The translations under genes and the position numbers were made by a program. From Desmodus rotundus (lineage: Eukaryota > Chordata > Mammalia > Chiroptera > Phyllostomidae): 64,000 bases of DNA. Below the pieces are notes generated by a model. It was given only the letters and a program-made list of their open reading frames with translations. It had not been told where the DNA came from and did no database searches. The DNA lies in assembly GCF_022682495.2 (NCBI RefSeq), contig NC_071392.1, positions 105,390,896-105,454,895 of the forward strand, in the 5' to 3' direction. Below, one piece after another: positions 33,686-64,000 of this stretch (positions are counted from its first letter, which is position 1; every line of letters starts with the position of its first letter).

Positions 33686-35062
33686 GTCCCACTCAGGAAG
33701 AAAACACACTGACGATTTAATTATGATGTAAAACTTTCTTAGCACTTAGAATTTTTGTTTTGTATTTATTAAAGATCCCTAAGATGTTGCTTCTAAAATC
33801 CCACATCACTCTTGCACCTAAATATAAAGGTGAAATAAATTAGTTCAGGACCTGCTGAAAGTTCCTCAGGGTCAGTGTTCCGCTGATCTAGACCTCTGTT
33901 TCCACTCGGAGTCTTCCTCGTCCGGTGTTTTTTGCCCAATATTGTCCTCTATGCCATGAAAAGCTTTGCTCCACTGTGGCCTCCGGGATTCTCTTCCACC
34001 TACCCTGCAGGTTTGCCCCTGGCGCTTGCTTCCTCTTATCAGAAGGTATCAGCAGAAGGTTTTCAGGAAGCCACCAGTACTCCTGTCCCTTCCTCCAAAG
34101 TCCTTTGTGATGAAATACACAGAGGATGCAGTTGTCCAGCGAGGCCACTGCAAATAATGACCAGAACCAACCAGGTCGTGACCGCCCCCCATTCTAACCG
34201 ACAGCGATGATGGGATGTCATTGACTTAACTTCATCGGGATCTTAACGTGGAAAAGAGTGTGTCGTAGAATTTCAGAATATCGCGATCATTGCCGTCTCG
34301 GGGGATGCATGCGAGGACAAGATGAACCTAGGCGGGGCCCTGACTGCGGGCCCCCAGTGCGCCTGGTCGGCAGTGGCGGCCCCTCCACATTGCTCAACCG
34401 CCCCCGTTCTCGTGGCCCAGGGCAGCGCCCTCGCAGGGCCCACGCAGGTTTATGGCGACAATCGCTGCCCCTGCCAGACATGATCTCAAAGCCATAAAGG
34501 CTTTTACAGTTTCACTATCCCCTGAGATAAGCCTGAGGAGCCCTTCCCAAGGCCGGGGAGCAATTTCAGAGCCACAGCGGGAGGGGCTTAGTGTTGCGCA
34601 AGGAGGGAAATGGAACAAGTTTTATGGCCCCAGCTTCTCTAAAAATACCAAATTCTCATATCCTCAGCTTGAACCTGTTGCTGGAACCTCACCACCTGCA
34701 GCATAGTGATATTTATTTGTTCGTCCATTCATTCATTCGCTCGTTTATTCATTCGACAAACAGGGAATAGAGTGCAGCATCTCCTCACTTCGCCACTGTT
34801 ATGGTCTGTGTGGGCCCAGGGCAACTCGCTTCCTCTCATCTGTAAGACAGGGACAATCCATTTAACCCGCCTCACAGCCTCACTGAGGTGGCTAGGCAAG
34901 ACCAGTGTGCTGGCACGCCCAGCACATAGTAGGACCGCAACTACCACCTCTTTCTCTCTCCACCTGGATGGTGGCCTGGCCCAGAGTGAAGTCCTCATGT
35001 ACATGTCTCTCTGGCTACAGTCCCTCTTTAAGTGATCTCACGCAACTATTTGGGCTTGTTTT
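33686..35062. other. Intergenic, includes GC-rich enhancer-like segment
   Basis: There is no protein gene. The 34250-34680 segment is listed separately. A MIR fragment follows at about 34770-34930 (cccagggcaactcgcttcct, a catctgtaagacagggacaa block). The 33686-34240 part holds nothing I recognise. Confidence 0.6.
34250..34680. promoter_or_regulatory. GC-rich segment with C/EBP and GATA motifs; candidate enhancer
   Basis: This repeat-free segment has raised CpG content, a perfect palindromic C/EBP core TTGCGCAA at 34594-34601 and a GATAAG at 34526-34531. It lies between the 3' ends and start sites of the two genes, in a region where liver-active regulatory DNA would not be surprising. This is motif-level evidence only. 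Confidence 0.3.
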
Positions 35063-35064
35063 TC

Positions 35065-35420
35065 TTTCGTATTTTTTATTAAGGTATAACTTCCATACAC
35101 TAAAAAACCTACCTTTTTTTAGTGTTCTCCAAGTTTTGGCAAATGTATACGGTCAGGTAACCACCGCCGCCGCAGTCAAGATACAGAGTATGTCCATCAC
35201 CCCCACGTCCCCTCCCCACCCCGTCCCTAGCCCCTGGCAACCACAGCATCTCTCCCTAGAGCTGTACCCTTCCGGAACGTCATGTAGAAGGAATCATATT
35301 GTAGGCAGCCTTTGGAGTCTGGACTCTCGCACCCACAAGGATGCGTCTGAGATCCAGCACTTGTGTCAGCAGTTTGCTCCTGTATCTTGCTGAGCGGCAT
35401 TCCCATCTGGCTCTTAATCA
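35065..35420. repeat. L1-type 5' fragment
   Basis: The blocks tattaaggtataacttccat, then gttttggcaaatgtatacgg, a gcagtcaagatacagagtat segment and cccctggcaaccacagcatc are typical of the 5' part of old mammalian L1 elements, with a continuation at tgtagaaggaatcatattgt. Confidence 0.75.
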
Positions 35421-35714
35421 CGTTTGTGTTTATTCTCGGCTTGACCTCTATCTCTCCAGCCCACCTCTTCCCGGAGCTCTAGGCTTGCACATCCGGCGAT
35501 TCCTTGGATGTTTAATTAGCATGCCAGACAAAACATCCCAAGGGAACTGTGCTTTCTAACCCAATCCCAGAGCTGCTGCGGTGTCCCTCATTTCACGCAT
35601 GAGTACCACCAGCCCGTAGTTACTGTTTTTCCTTCACATGTCCCATCCACTAGCAAATCCTTGGCAGAGCGCTAAAACATCCCAACCTGACCACCTCCCC
35701 TCACCACCACCTGT
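35421..35714. other. Intergenic, no recognised feature
   Basis: I see nothing supportable in this short stretch. Confidence 0.5.
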
Positions 35715-36235
35715 ATTAATTTTCAGTGTTGCATAACAAATTGCCCCAAATTCAGTGGCTTAAAACAACACCCATTTGTCATCTCACTGTGTCTAGTCAG
35801 ACGGGCCTGGCGGGATGGGGGTCTCTGCCCAGGGTCTTACGCAGCTGAAATCAAGGTATCGGCTGGGCTTTGTTCCTCTCTGAAAGCTCTGGGGTAGGAT
35901 CCACTTCCAAGCTCATTCAGGGTGTTGCCTGAATTCAGTTCCTCATGGTTGCAGGACTGAGGTCACCATTTCCTCGCTGGCTCTCATTGGAATCGCTCTC
36001 AGCTTCTGGAACCTGCCTGCTTTCCTTGCCACGTGACTCCCTACAGCTCCAAAGCCAGCCATGGGGACTCTCCCTCACATCAAATCCCACTCACACTTCT
36101 AATTTCATTTGCCAGACAGGAAGAGCCCGGCCCCCTTTAACAGCTCACCTGATTAGGGTGGGCCCACCAAGGATAATCTCCCTCTCACAAAATCAGCTGG
36201 TTTGGGACCTTCATACCATCTGCAAAATCCCTGCA
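35715..36235. repeat. Ancient LTR-like interspersed repeat (family unassigned)
   Basis: The sequence contains tgcataacaaattgccccaa, then attcagtggcttaaaacaac, tcttacgcagctgaaatcaa, a ggatccacttccaagctcat block and ccttgccacgtgactcccta. That block order is a common old mammalian repeat. It is about 520 bp long. Confidence 0.65.
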
Positions 36236-37106
36236 CAGTAGCACCCCCTCCAATCCATCCTCCACAAAGCTGCCAGAATGACCTTTGAAAAACACAGATC
36301 TGGCCACAGCCTTACACCAACCCAAATGCCCAGTGTCTTCCTACTTCCCCAGAAGAAATTCCAGTTGCTCAGTGTTCAAGGCCCGCACCCCCTGGCCAAG
36401 ACCAGCCACCGAGGTGTGCTTCTGGGTGTAGGATGAGGACTTTTGGTGGCATGCTGAGTGACTTTCGTGATGTCTGGGGATGGTGTTGAATGACATTGTC
36501 CCCAGAGCCTTTCTCTTTATAGGTCTTACTCCCTCCTGAAAACTTTAGGGAGAAGTCTCCCTTGGAGAGCACATGCCTTTCACATCTCTCTAGATACTTG
36601 AGAATCTCCCGACTAAAGAAGAAAGAGCAGAGCTTTCCCAGGCAAGCCTACCTGCTGCGCCTAAAGAACATCGTTTTCTTTTCATTTTAATTTTTCACTC
36701 ACCTCCTATTTACCGCAAGTGATACTGGCTTCCCATCTATGTCAGAGATCCGGGTAAAGAGAATAATTATGAACTCATTTAAAGAAAAATAGTAAGTAGC
36801 AGAAAGGACAGTGGTGTGGAGAGGATCAAGGTGTTGTGTGCGGTGACCGAAGGTTGGAAACCACTGGCTCCGTCCTCCCTGCCACACGGGCTGTGCTTCC
36901 TGCTGCCTGCCCAGCCTGCTGCTCCTTCTCTCTCCTCAACCTCCAGCTCCATCCTCTCTGCACCATCCTCCTGCGTCTGAAGCCGCCTCCTGCATGTGCA
37001 CACTACTCTTTTTGCCAGCCCACCTCCATAATCCCTCCCTTCCTCAAACCAACATCTTAACAGCTGTCACTCTCATTCCTTTGGCTCTTAACACTCAGCT
37101 GCTTGC
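36236..37106. other. Intergenic, L2 fragment and unassigned sequence
   Basis: An L2-like plus-strand fragment occupies about 36236-36400 (tccacaaagctgccagaatg, a cacagccttacaccaaccca block). The remainder to 37106 shows no gene or clear repeat. Confidence 0.55.
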
Positions 37107-37280
37107 ACCCTGGCCAGTGTGGTTCACTTGGCTGGAGCGACATCCTGTAACCCGAAAGGTCGCGGATTTGCTTCCAGTCAGGGCACATGCCTGGGTTGCA
37201 GGTTCCCTCGATGTCTCTCTCCCACCCTTCCCCTCTGTGCATGCCCTTGGGTGAGAACTAAAGAATTAAAATAAAAAAAG
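37107..37280 (+). repeat. Bat tRNA-derived SINE, internally shortened
   Basis: It starts accctggccagtgtggttca and carries cagggcacatgcctgggttg, but lacks part of the middle that is present in the other copies, ending gaattaaaataaaaaaag. The flanks cagctgcttg and cagctgctcg form an imperfect target-site duplication. It is shorter and more diverged than the copies at 19465 and 33459. Confidence 0.8.
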
Positions 37281-39729
37281 ATGCAGCTGCTCGTTATTTC
37301 CCCTACAAGCGAACCTTGTAGGTGCTGAGAGGGAGGCAGTACCTGGTGGTACTGGTTCTTCGTATTCTTCAGGACGCTTTGGCACAGGGCTTTGACCACT
37401 GCCATTGGCCAGATGGTGAACTGCCCACAGCTCACACCGAGTCTGTGCCCAGCACGCACTGGCTGCTCATCAAGGCCCTCCTCAATTCCATCATGGCGGC
37501 CCCTAGGGCCAGACCACAGGTGTTTGGGTTTCAGCTGTCACACCAGCTGTGGACCTTGGGCAAGTCCCTTCCTCCTTCTGAGCCTTGGTCTCCTCGTTCG
37601 TAAAATAGAACACCAAGAATAGCTGACTCAGGGGATCGTTGTGGGGATTAAATTATGTCCAACAATGTTTGACCACGAGGAAGAGGTCACTCTATGTTGT
37701 TCCTGGAGTCCGCCTTTGGTTTTTTGCTCCGTCATCATCAAACAGCTGCATGGGATCCCGTGATTCAGGTCTCTTAGCTCGCGTCTTGGAATGTACATAG
37801 GACACAGTGATTCCGGAAAGGCAGAGCAAAGGTGATCCGGGTTCCACAAAAGAGGAAGTATGGCGATGCCGCCAGTTTGGGACGACAGGTCACTCGCACT
37901 GCATGGAATTTCCTGTAGTTCCTCATGCAGCCTGTCACCTACCCAGAGTCCCTTTCACCTCTCAGCCCTGCTCTTGGCGTAATGGGGTTCCATTCAGAAT
38001 AACGGGATAAAAGCTTCTGGTGTCCTGGCTGGGGAAGCCATCTGTGTGGGGGGGTGGCATTGCCAATTCTCAGTGAGGCCACATGGGTTGGTAGAAGCAG
38101 CACAGGTTCCAGTCCTGGCTCAACTCGCTGTGCTCTCTAGCTACGGGCCTTGGACTGGTTCCCTCACTTCCCTGAACCTTGATTTCATCTCCTCTAAATA
38201 TAGTGGGATTTGCTGTTTTTCTCCCAAGCTGATGTTTTGCAACCGAGATGGAAACCAAGGTCTGGCCGCCCAAGCTGAGATTTGAGATTAACTGGGGCAA
38301 AGGGTTGATGAGGTGGAGGAACCAAGGCCTGAGGAATTTATGGCAGCCCAGGGTTTATGGTTTTGATATGGACTTGTTAAGCACGCTTCAGGACTACAAC
38401 AGTCTCCTCCGGCCACCCTACCCCCCCATGTCTACACTGGCACCACAGGGGTGGGGCTTCTGTTGCAATATTACGGAAAACATTTCCTGGTACTGGCGAG
38501 TGGAGGGAGGGACGGGGGAGGCGGGAGTGGCCCCGGGATAAGGCAGGCAGCTCATGGGTGCTCCCGAGGCTGGAGAACTTAACGGTCAGCCTCTCACTAA
38601 GACGGAACAGGCAGAAGAGCTCACGCTCACCCAGTCCCCGAGGCAGCCACTTCGGGCACCTCTTGTACACAGCAGCTCTTACGGTCACTGCCATCTCATG
38701 CCACTTAATCCCAACAACACTCTTGTGGGGGGGGGGGGGTCACTTGCATTTTACGGATATAGCTCGGAGGGGTGGAGTGACCAGACCAGGTTACACTAAT
38801 CACTGGGCTGGACCTGCTGGGCTGGACCTGCTGTCTCCTCTGTTGGGGAAGAACTGAAACGGTCACTATGCTCCACCCTCACGCTTGAGTGACGCCTCAC
38901 CTAGGTACCCCCACAGTCCAGCCATCAGCACACCCCCATCCACCCAGCTCTGAATGCCGTGGTGTGCTGGCGAACGGTCAACCACGTTCTCTGCTGGGGA
39001 AGGCCTCGATTGGAGGTGCGTGCCCGCTCCGGTGGTGTGAGTGCTCCCGCCGCCGCTGTCAGTGAGACACTGCCCAGCGGGAAGAGCAGCTCCACAACCC
39101 CGAGTGAGTGCGTGGCTGTGTCCTTAGTGGCTACTTTATCAGGGGACAAGACCAAGGTGGCTACGAACCTGGCTGGAAATTCTCATGTGTACCCCTTGCT
39201 TTTATTCTTCTTCAAAGCAATACCTGCTTTTAGGAAATTTCCCCGTACCTACTTATACCTTAGTGCTGGCAGGTTGACCCAGGGCCCAGAACAGGGCTCC
39301 ATCTTGGACCCTGAGGGCAGATGACAGACCATGGGACCTTCTTTCCATTCTTCCAGATCCTTCCATCATCCCCTCCCTTCTCACTTTCATTGTCTCCATG
39401 TACTGAGTACTCAGAAATCAGTACAGATTTAGACCAGAGTTAGGCTCCTACCTCTGGCTCTCATGGAAAATCACTTCCCCTGAGCCTCAGCTCCCCACCT
39501 ATAAAGTAGGAGGTGGTACAATAGTGTCTAGCCTGCTTACCTCTTGATGTGAAGATTAAACCACAACTGGACATGGGCACACTCTTTGCACACCGTAGGG
39601 GACCACTCCCTACTTCCATGAAAGGCGAAAGGTCCATAGGATCGGAAGAGAAAGCAGAGTACCTATCTGGCTGTTTTCATTCTTATTTCTAACACCTGAA
39701 AGCAGGAAGAGACACCCATCCAAGGACTT
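37281..39729. other. Intergenic between SINE and HNF4A 3' end
   Basis: It contains MIR fragments at about 37525-37660 and 38095-38210 and, close to the HNF4A end, at about 39430-39600. A G run of ten lies near 38730-38740, and a 14-bp tandem duplication at 38805-38832. No gene is visible. Confidence 0.6.
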
Positions 39730-42700
39730 AGAAAACATATGTGCCATTTATTTCACTTTATAAACTTTTGTTAAAACACACAAGAACTGTTTTTTTGTTT
39801 GTTTGTTTCCTTGCCCCATTGGGTGGCAGTGACAGGGGCTCAGATGTCAGCAGGGGACCAAATGACATTCACAGCAACTGGAAGATGCGTGTGGATCTGA
39901 CAGAACCCATCCCACTTCCAGAACTTCCAGACCCGCTTGATGTGAATTCCACACTCCTACCCAACAAGGGCAAATCACAGAGCAAGCTGACAACAGTGAC
40001 TCGCTTGGTCATCCTGAGAAATGTGGGAGCATCCACTTACACCCCTTTTTCTTCTGCTCCTTGTTCATTTTCAGGAGAGCTGTGCAGACTCGGGAAGCTT
40101 CTTGGAGCTGCCTCAAGAAGGGGCTGTCTCGGTGGAGGGGCAGCAGGGTCTGTGCTTGCCCTCCCAGCCATTTCCTAGCCTGTCGATTTTGTTTTAGGCC
40201 TACAACTCAGGTAGACAAAACAAATTTCCAATGTGGTGTCTCAGCTTAGAACCAGAAGACTAAACTTGCCTGTGTTTTGTTTCCTGCACTGCAGTAAGAT
40301 TATTGAAGTGGGATGGATTTCTCCTCCAGGAAGGGTTAGTTGATTCGGACAGAGGACTGAGCCCCTGCCCCAGAAAACCGCTACCATGAAAAGCCACCGT
40401 GACCCCACTTCACCCCACAGGAAATCCTTATCTCAGCTTGGCCACCGTGACATTGCAGGGTGGAAGAGCCAGCAGTGGGAATGACCACAATGGCCAGAAG
40501 GACCCCAGCTTCCCGACCTTGCCCCAGGCCAGTCTGAGCCCCCGGCTGGGATGTCTAGGAACCGAAATGAGATGTGGCGAAGGAAGGCCTGAGAGCTCTG
40601 AGCAGGGAAGTCTCTCCTGGGGGCGGGGACTTGGCTCGCTGGAGTGGGGACTGCCAACCCTGACAGCACTGGAGATGTAGAGATTTCTCCTGGACATGAG
40701 GTCTCAACACCCTTCATGCCTCTTTTTGCCAAAAGGAACAATCACTAATGATGGAATGTGGGGGCATGGGGGTACCACCCCCCTCTGCTCAGACAGGTCT
40801 TGCCAGGCTGGGGGGTCGGTAACCGGTCTAACTGTTCACCCTCCCCTCGTAAGCACAGCTCTGGTCCCGGCTTTAATTCCCACTGGCAAGCGGCATTCTT
40901 TATAATTCTGCAAAGCCACCAAAACTCTGCATGGATGAAGCTCCAGAATGTACCGAGAGTGATGCTCCCTGGAGCAAGTCTCAGACCCAGACCTGTCCCC
41001 TGCCCCCCCAAACTGGCCCACTCCTGGGATCTCAGGAACCAGACCTCTGACACACACCCCTCAGAGCTGGGAGTGAGGAGAGAAAACGGGTCCGAGAGTT
41101 ATGAATTCTTGTTTACTGGCAAACAGGATTCTGGACCCTAAATGGACCTAAGTGCATCCTCATGCGAACCTTCGTTCTGGGCAATGGCAGGGCTCCTGCA
41201 AAGCATGAAATTTCAGCTCCTAAGGCTGGGGGAGGGGGCAGGAAGTTCCAGTGAGGACAGAAGGGCCCTGGCAGAGAAGAGGTTCTGCCACCCAGGTTAA
41301 GAGCTCCTGTTCTGATCCAGGTGGACCTGTGATCCAGTCCTGACTTAATCACTTACTAGCTCTGTGAGTTCCAGAAAAACCACCTCTTAGCTCTCAATAT
41401 CATCTTCGGTACGGATCTCTGGGTAGTAGGGAGGAGGAAAGGAGCTGATGCATGTCAAATGCCTTGAGACAGTCCCGGGAATAAGGAAGAGCTTGAGACA
41501 GGCCCTGGCGTGTAATTCCCCCCTGATGCTACTCTGACTGGGGGACTCACCCACCCTTCTCCCCCCCAGCCTCACCCCTCTCACCTGGGTCACAGCATCA
41601 GCCCCCACCTGATCTCCTTGCTCCTTCCCAAATGTCCCACCTCTGCAGGACTGCTGTCTTCAGATTCTAAAAGCTCAGCTGGCTGCTCTCCCTTCCCAGG
41701 TACCCAGGGCCTAGGAACCTAAGCATCCACGCCTCAGCCTGGCACTTGAGGCCCCTGTGCTGCCCAGCATGCCCACTCTGCGCTGGGCAGCCCTGTCTTT
41801 TCACCACCCCCCTCTCCAGCCTTCTCCTGACCTCCAGGCCTTGCCCAGGCTCTCTGACCTCTCTTGGAATGTCCTGTCTCACATGCTCCATGAGCCGGAA
41901 TCCAACCCTGCCTTGAGGGCCTAGTACGTAGTCTGCCCCTTTGTGGGTGCTTCCTCTGAGCAGCCCAGCCTTCCCTGCAAGCTCCTGTTGCACTTGTCCA
42001 CCTCGCGTTGTTCTTTCATTGTTGAAAGCCTGTAGGGATCGCCACTCCCACCCAAGGGGTCCACCCGAGGGTCCAACCCAAGTCCCTGAGGAAGGGAAGA
42101 ACTGTGGGTAGGCAGAAAGTGTCCTCCTTCTCGACGATCTGTTACACCATGCTTAGCCCATCAGTGCTCTGAAAATGCTCCCAGAGTGACTGGGAGAACT
42201 GTTTCCAAGTCGTCCTCAGCCTCTGGAGAGGTGGCTCTGGAGAAACCGTCAGGCTGAGGCAGCAGCGGCAGATGGAGAGGTGCACTGGAGGTTGGGGCAG
42301 CAGAGCAGGGGGGATGAGGGGTTGAGATCAGACACAGCTACTAAGACAGCGCTAGGAGAGAAGGAGGGCCAGCCTAGGGGGAGGGAGCCACGCAGGAGCA
42401 AGGTCCCGTGTCGTCCCAGGCAGCCGTCCTCTCTGGCCGAAGCGGGTCGGGCAGATATGGATGAGGGGAAGGCAGTGGCTTCAGCAAAGTTGTCCGAGGC
42501 AGCTGAGGGTTTTCCAGCTGGGATCTCCCCAAGTCAGAGCCCCTCATCCAGAGCAGGGGTGGAGGGTGGCAATGTGTCGCGGCCCAGAAATCAAGTTCTT
42601 GGGCCCTTTGCCCTTTTCATTACTGCTCTGGGACTGGCCCAGTTGTCACAGCTTCCTTCACTGTGACGGAGGGACCACCAGGGCCTCTCTGAGGGGGCTG

Positions 42701-42735
42701 GGGGGCCGGCAGAGCCCCCGACCCCCGGTGGCTTG
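39730..42735 (-). other. HNF4A: HNF4A 3' UTR
   Basis: About 3.0 kb of mostly repeat-free sequence runs from the HNF4A stop to a minus-strand AATAAA at 39747-39752, with cleavage expected around 39725-39735. The length agrees with the roughly 3.2-kb human HNF4A 3' UTR. Two CACTGCC heptamers on the transcript strand (39825-39831 and 42471-42477) match the miR-34/449 seed; miR-34a is a reported regulator of human HNF4A. A weaker ATTAAA at 40872-40877 could give a shorter UTR. The ORFs here are not genes. Confidence 0.8.
39747..39752 (-). terminator. HNF4A: HNF4A polyadenylation signal (AATAAA)
   Basis: This canonical hexamer on the minus strand, in the context GTGAAATAAATGGC, sits about 2985 bases after the stop codon. 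It is the most likely main poly(A) signal. Confidence 0.7.
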
Positions 42736-61498
<18,763 letters not shown>

Positions 61499-62329
61499 TC
61501 AGCCTCAGCCAGAAGGCCACGATGTCTTCACTCTCTTGGTGACCTCAGGCAGGGCCCCTGGTCTTTTGGAACCTGTTTGGCATCTCTAACTTAGGGATGG
61601 CTGTGACGGTGACCTCACAGAGTTGTTTGTGAGGCATGGTGGAGACTGCTAGCCCAGCTTTCTCTGGGAAGTAATGAAAAATTGGCTACCCCCTAGGATG
61701 CATCCAACCCTTATGGACCCTGACTGACTGGGCAGAGGGGCTGTGGGAGGGACAAATACTCCCCCAGCATCTGCCCAGAAACAGGTCCTGCCCTTCCCTT
61801 CTCATTGGGTAACTAGGGCTGGTGGTCTCCGCTTAGTGCCCAGGGGCCCTGCCAACTCTCCTGGGAAATGAGGAGCCGTGTGAGGACAGTGGCTACAGCA
61901 TCTGTATAAATGTGAGGGGGGCTCCCAGAGGCAGGTAGCAAAGATCTTGGATTGGGTGCTATGGGTTCTGGGTGCTAGTGCTGATGCTACCACTAACTGG
62001 CCTGTGACCTTGGGCAAGTTTTTTCCTCTTGCTTCAATTTCCCCTGGGCCTAGTTTTCCCTAAATGTAAAGGAGGTAGTTCTACTGGTCCAATGGTTTTC
62101 GATTTTTTAAAAAATTTCAGAGCCAAACTCTCTTTTTATAAGCAAATCTTCCACCAGGAATAGACCTCTTGGAGAAGATGATAAACACCATGTCCCATCT
62201 GCCCCCCAAAATGCACGCATTTGCACACTACACAAAGGCATAACACGCGTGTTCTCCTAGGAACCCTGTATCTGACCTTGAATTCCTAGGGAACATCCAG
62301 CTAAGAACTGGAGAGGGGCATGGTGCTGT

Positions 62330-62505
62330 GTTAAGAGCACAAAATCTGGAGCCCTTCTGCCAAGTTTGAATCCCAGCTTGCCCACTTTCTAGCCCGTGTG
62401 ACTTTCTCTGAATTAGTTAACTTCTAGGAGAAGAGTGACCTGGGGCTGTTATGGTGATTCAGTGAAATGTTTGTCATATAATAAGCACTATATCAGCATT
62501 TGTGA
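62330..62505 (+). repeat. MIR SINE
   Basis: The aagagcacaaaatctggagc start, a gtttgaatcccagcttgccc segment and the ttatggtgattcagtgaaat part follow plus-strand MIR, with a gap in the core. Confidence 0.75.
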
Positions 62506-63189
62506 AATAAAAACTTTTCTGCAGAAGAAGACTCTCAGAGCAGAAGAGTTCCAGCCCCCCATGCGCAAGCAGATGCCACTGCACTTCCTTCTGCCACTGA
62601 CTGGCTGAACATCTCCTAGACTCCCGAAGGTGCCCAGGAGTGCGGCCCCCTCCACTTGGTGAATTATTCCCGGAGATGGGGATAATTGTTAAGCCATGCT
62701 TGTGCCCTTTCTCCCTCAGCCTCGCCTCCCCAGACCCCCGGGGAAGAGCTGACCCCACAATTCGTGGCCATTCAGGTTGAGGCTGGGGGAAGGGGTGCGC
62801 ACATGCTGGGCAGGATGGGCTGGGTGCTGCCAAGTATATACCACCCCTGGGATCAGCAGAGGGTCCGCTTCTCCAGGTGAGAACACAAGGCTCAGAGAGG
62901 ACAAGCGGCTTGCCCAGGCTCATCGCACTGCTGCTAACGAAGGAGCCAGACACACAGCCCAGGTGACCCGGTGACTCTGGCCATGACTACCATTGTTGGG
63001 GTGTCTGCTGGGCCCCTGAAGCAACAACCCCCTGCTGCTGCTGATTCTGAATTGGAGGTGGGGGACAGGTGGAGAGCTATCCTCGGAGCCTTTGAGCTAG
63101 CAGCCCAGCACCTATGCCAAACATAACCTCAACTCTCAAACTGTTTCAAACTCCAGCACAGAACGTGTAAGCCCTTCTTACAGATGTTC

Positions 63190-63390
63190 AGAGTTCCCGA
63201 GACGACACATGTGGGGCCAGGACCAGTTACCAGTGCTAAGCTCTCAGGCACCTTATTTCATCCTCTGGTTAACTCTGGGGGATGGGGAGGAAAGGTGCTA
63301 TTATTTATTCGCATTTTACAGATGAGGAAACTGAGGTTCCAACAGGAAAGGATCTATGCCAGCATTGGAGCCCCGATCTTTCTGGCTCCA
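63190..63390 (-). repeat. MIR SINE, minus orientation
   Basis: The block gcattttacagatgaggaaa, then ctgaggttccaacaggaaag, preceded by ctattatttattc, is the reverse complement of MIR. Confidence 0.8.
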
Positions 63391-64000
63391 GAGCAGCAGG
63401 CTGCCTGTCTTCAGGACACCCAATCTGGAGGCTTGGCCTCCGTGTCTCGGGAGCACAGGATTCCCGGGAGCATTCCCGGGAGCTGGAGGCAGGAGCTCTA
63501 GGAGGTAGATGGCATCAGCCCCAGGGAGCAGCCTGGGGCTGGGTGGTGGCCAGAGGTGTGACAGCACACACTGTCCCTGTGGGATTACACAGCACCCCGC
63601 CTAGTGCAACAGCTCCTTGTTTACCGTTTCCTGCATGTTTTTCCCTCAGTTTCCTCACGTGACCCTTGCACACTCCTAAAAGCCAGCCGGCAAGCAGGTA
63701 TGGGGTGATTAAGCCCATTTTGAAGAAGAGGCCAGGACAGGGGAAGTGACATACCCAAGGTCACACAAGAGAGTTGGAGGCAGGGACAGGTGAGTGGCTG
63801 GTGACATCGACCATGGACAGTGCCCACTGACCACAGGCAGGGCAGTCCCCTCTTTCTAGCTGAGCCAAATGGACCACAAGCCTTAGAGGCCTTGGCTGAA
63901 GCCGGTGGCAGGCCGTCCTCGAACAGCTACCACCCACTTCTCTGAGGCTGGCCTGCCACCGGTTAGGGACCTTCCTCTCCAGGAGCTTCCCAGCTTCCAA

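Noticed and set aside
33455..33712. An 85-codon ORF on the plus strand
   Set aside because: Almost all of it is the antisense reading of a tRNA-derived SINE, so it is not a gene.
40399..42666. Several ORFs of 90-128 codons downstream of the HNF4A stop
   Set aside because: They fall inside the roughly 3-kb HNF4A 3' UTR, occur on both strands and lack any family signature.
63761..64000. A possible HNF4A first exon at the right edge
   Set aside because: The translated minus-strand frames there do not resemble the N-terminus of either the P1 or P2 form of HNF4-alpha, and the human exon 1 to exon 2 distance (about 4-5 kb) puts exon 1A beyond 64 kb.

Overview
This is a mammalian nuclear genomic window, almost certainly from a bat. 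The exons are small, separated by kilobase introns, and bounded by GT-AG splice sites. The intergenic and intronic DNA is full of old mammalian repeats (MIR, L2, L1, MER5/MER20-like, Tigger). Four tRNA-derived SINEs have the sequence style of chiropteran VES-type elements, two of them with 17-bp target-site duplications, and there are two copies of a short mariner-like inverted-repeat element. Suborder Yangochiroptera is my guess from the SINE sequence, not a proven placement.

Two protein-coding genes lie on the minus strand. (1) TTPAL, alpha-tocopherol transfer protein-like, is complete: a GC-rich promoter and noncoding exon 1 near 14.3-14.5 kb, then four coding exons (9840-10284, 7053-7246, 5508-5618, 3413-3691) that join in frame to 342 codons plus stop, the length I recall for the human protein. 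Its 3' UTR runs toward the left edge. (2) HNF4A, hepatocyte nuclear factor 4 alpha, is represented by exons 2-10 (61200-61374 down to 42736-42878) and a 3' UTR of about 3 kb ending near an AATAAA at 39747-39752. Its first exon and promoters lie beyond the right edge. The exons here total 1280 coding bases, which with a 115-base first exon gives the 464-residue alpha-1 form. The order HNF4A then TTPAL, in the same direction, matches human chromosome 20q13.12 read in reverse.

Layout: 1-3412 is TTPAL 3' UTR and flank; 3413-14450 is TTPAL; about 14.56-39.7 kb is intergenic DNA with no recognisable protein gene, holding repeats, a small CpG-rich segment with a strong plus-strand splice donor (22.78-23.06 kb) and a GC-rich, factor-motif-bearing segment (34.25-34.68 kb); 39.7-64 kb is HNF4A. 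The two genes act in different processes: HNF4A is a nuclear receptor controlling liver, gut and pancreatic transcription, and TTPAL is a CRAL-TRIO lipid-binding protein. Nothing in the sequence ties them together functionally beyond synteny.

The most interesting signals are an HNF1/FOXA/GATA motif cluster in HNF4A intron 3, the preserved alternative donor giving the HNF4-alpha-2 ten-residue insert, a MIR-derived read-through C-terminus after exon 8, an unexplained roughly 95-codon ORF in TTPAL intron 2 that could be spliced in frame, two paired mariner MITEs, and a candidate lncRNA promoter. I found no clearly novel biological system. I could not run alignments, so repeat-family names and boundaries are from recognition only.
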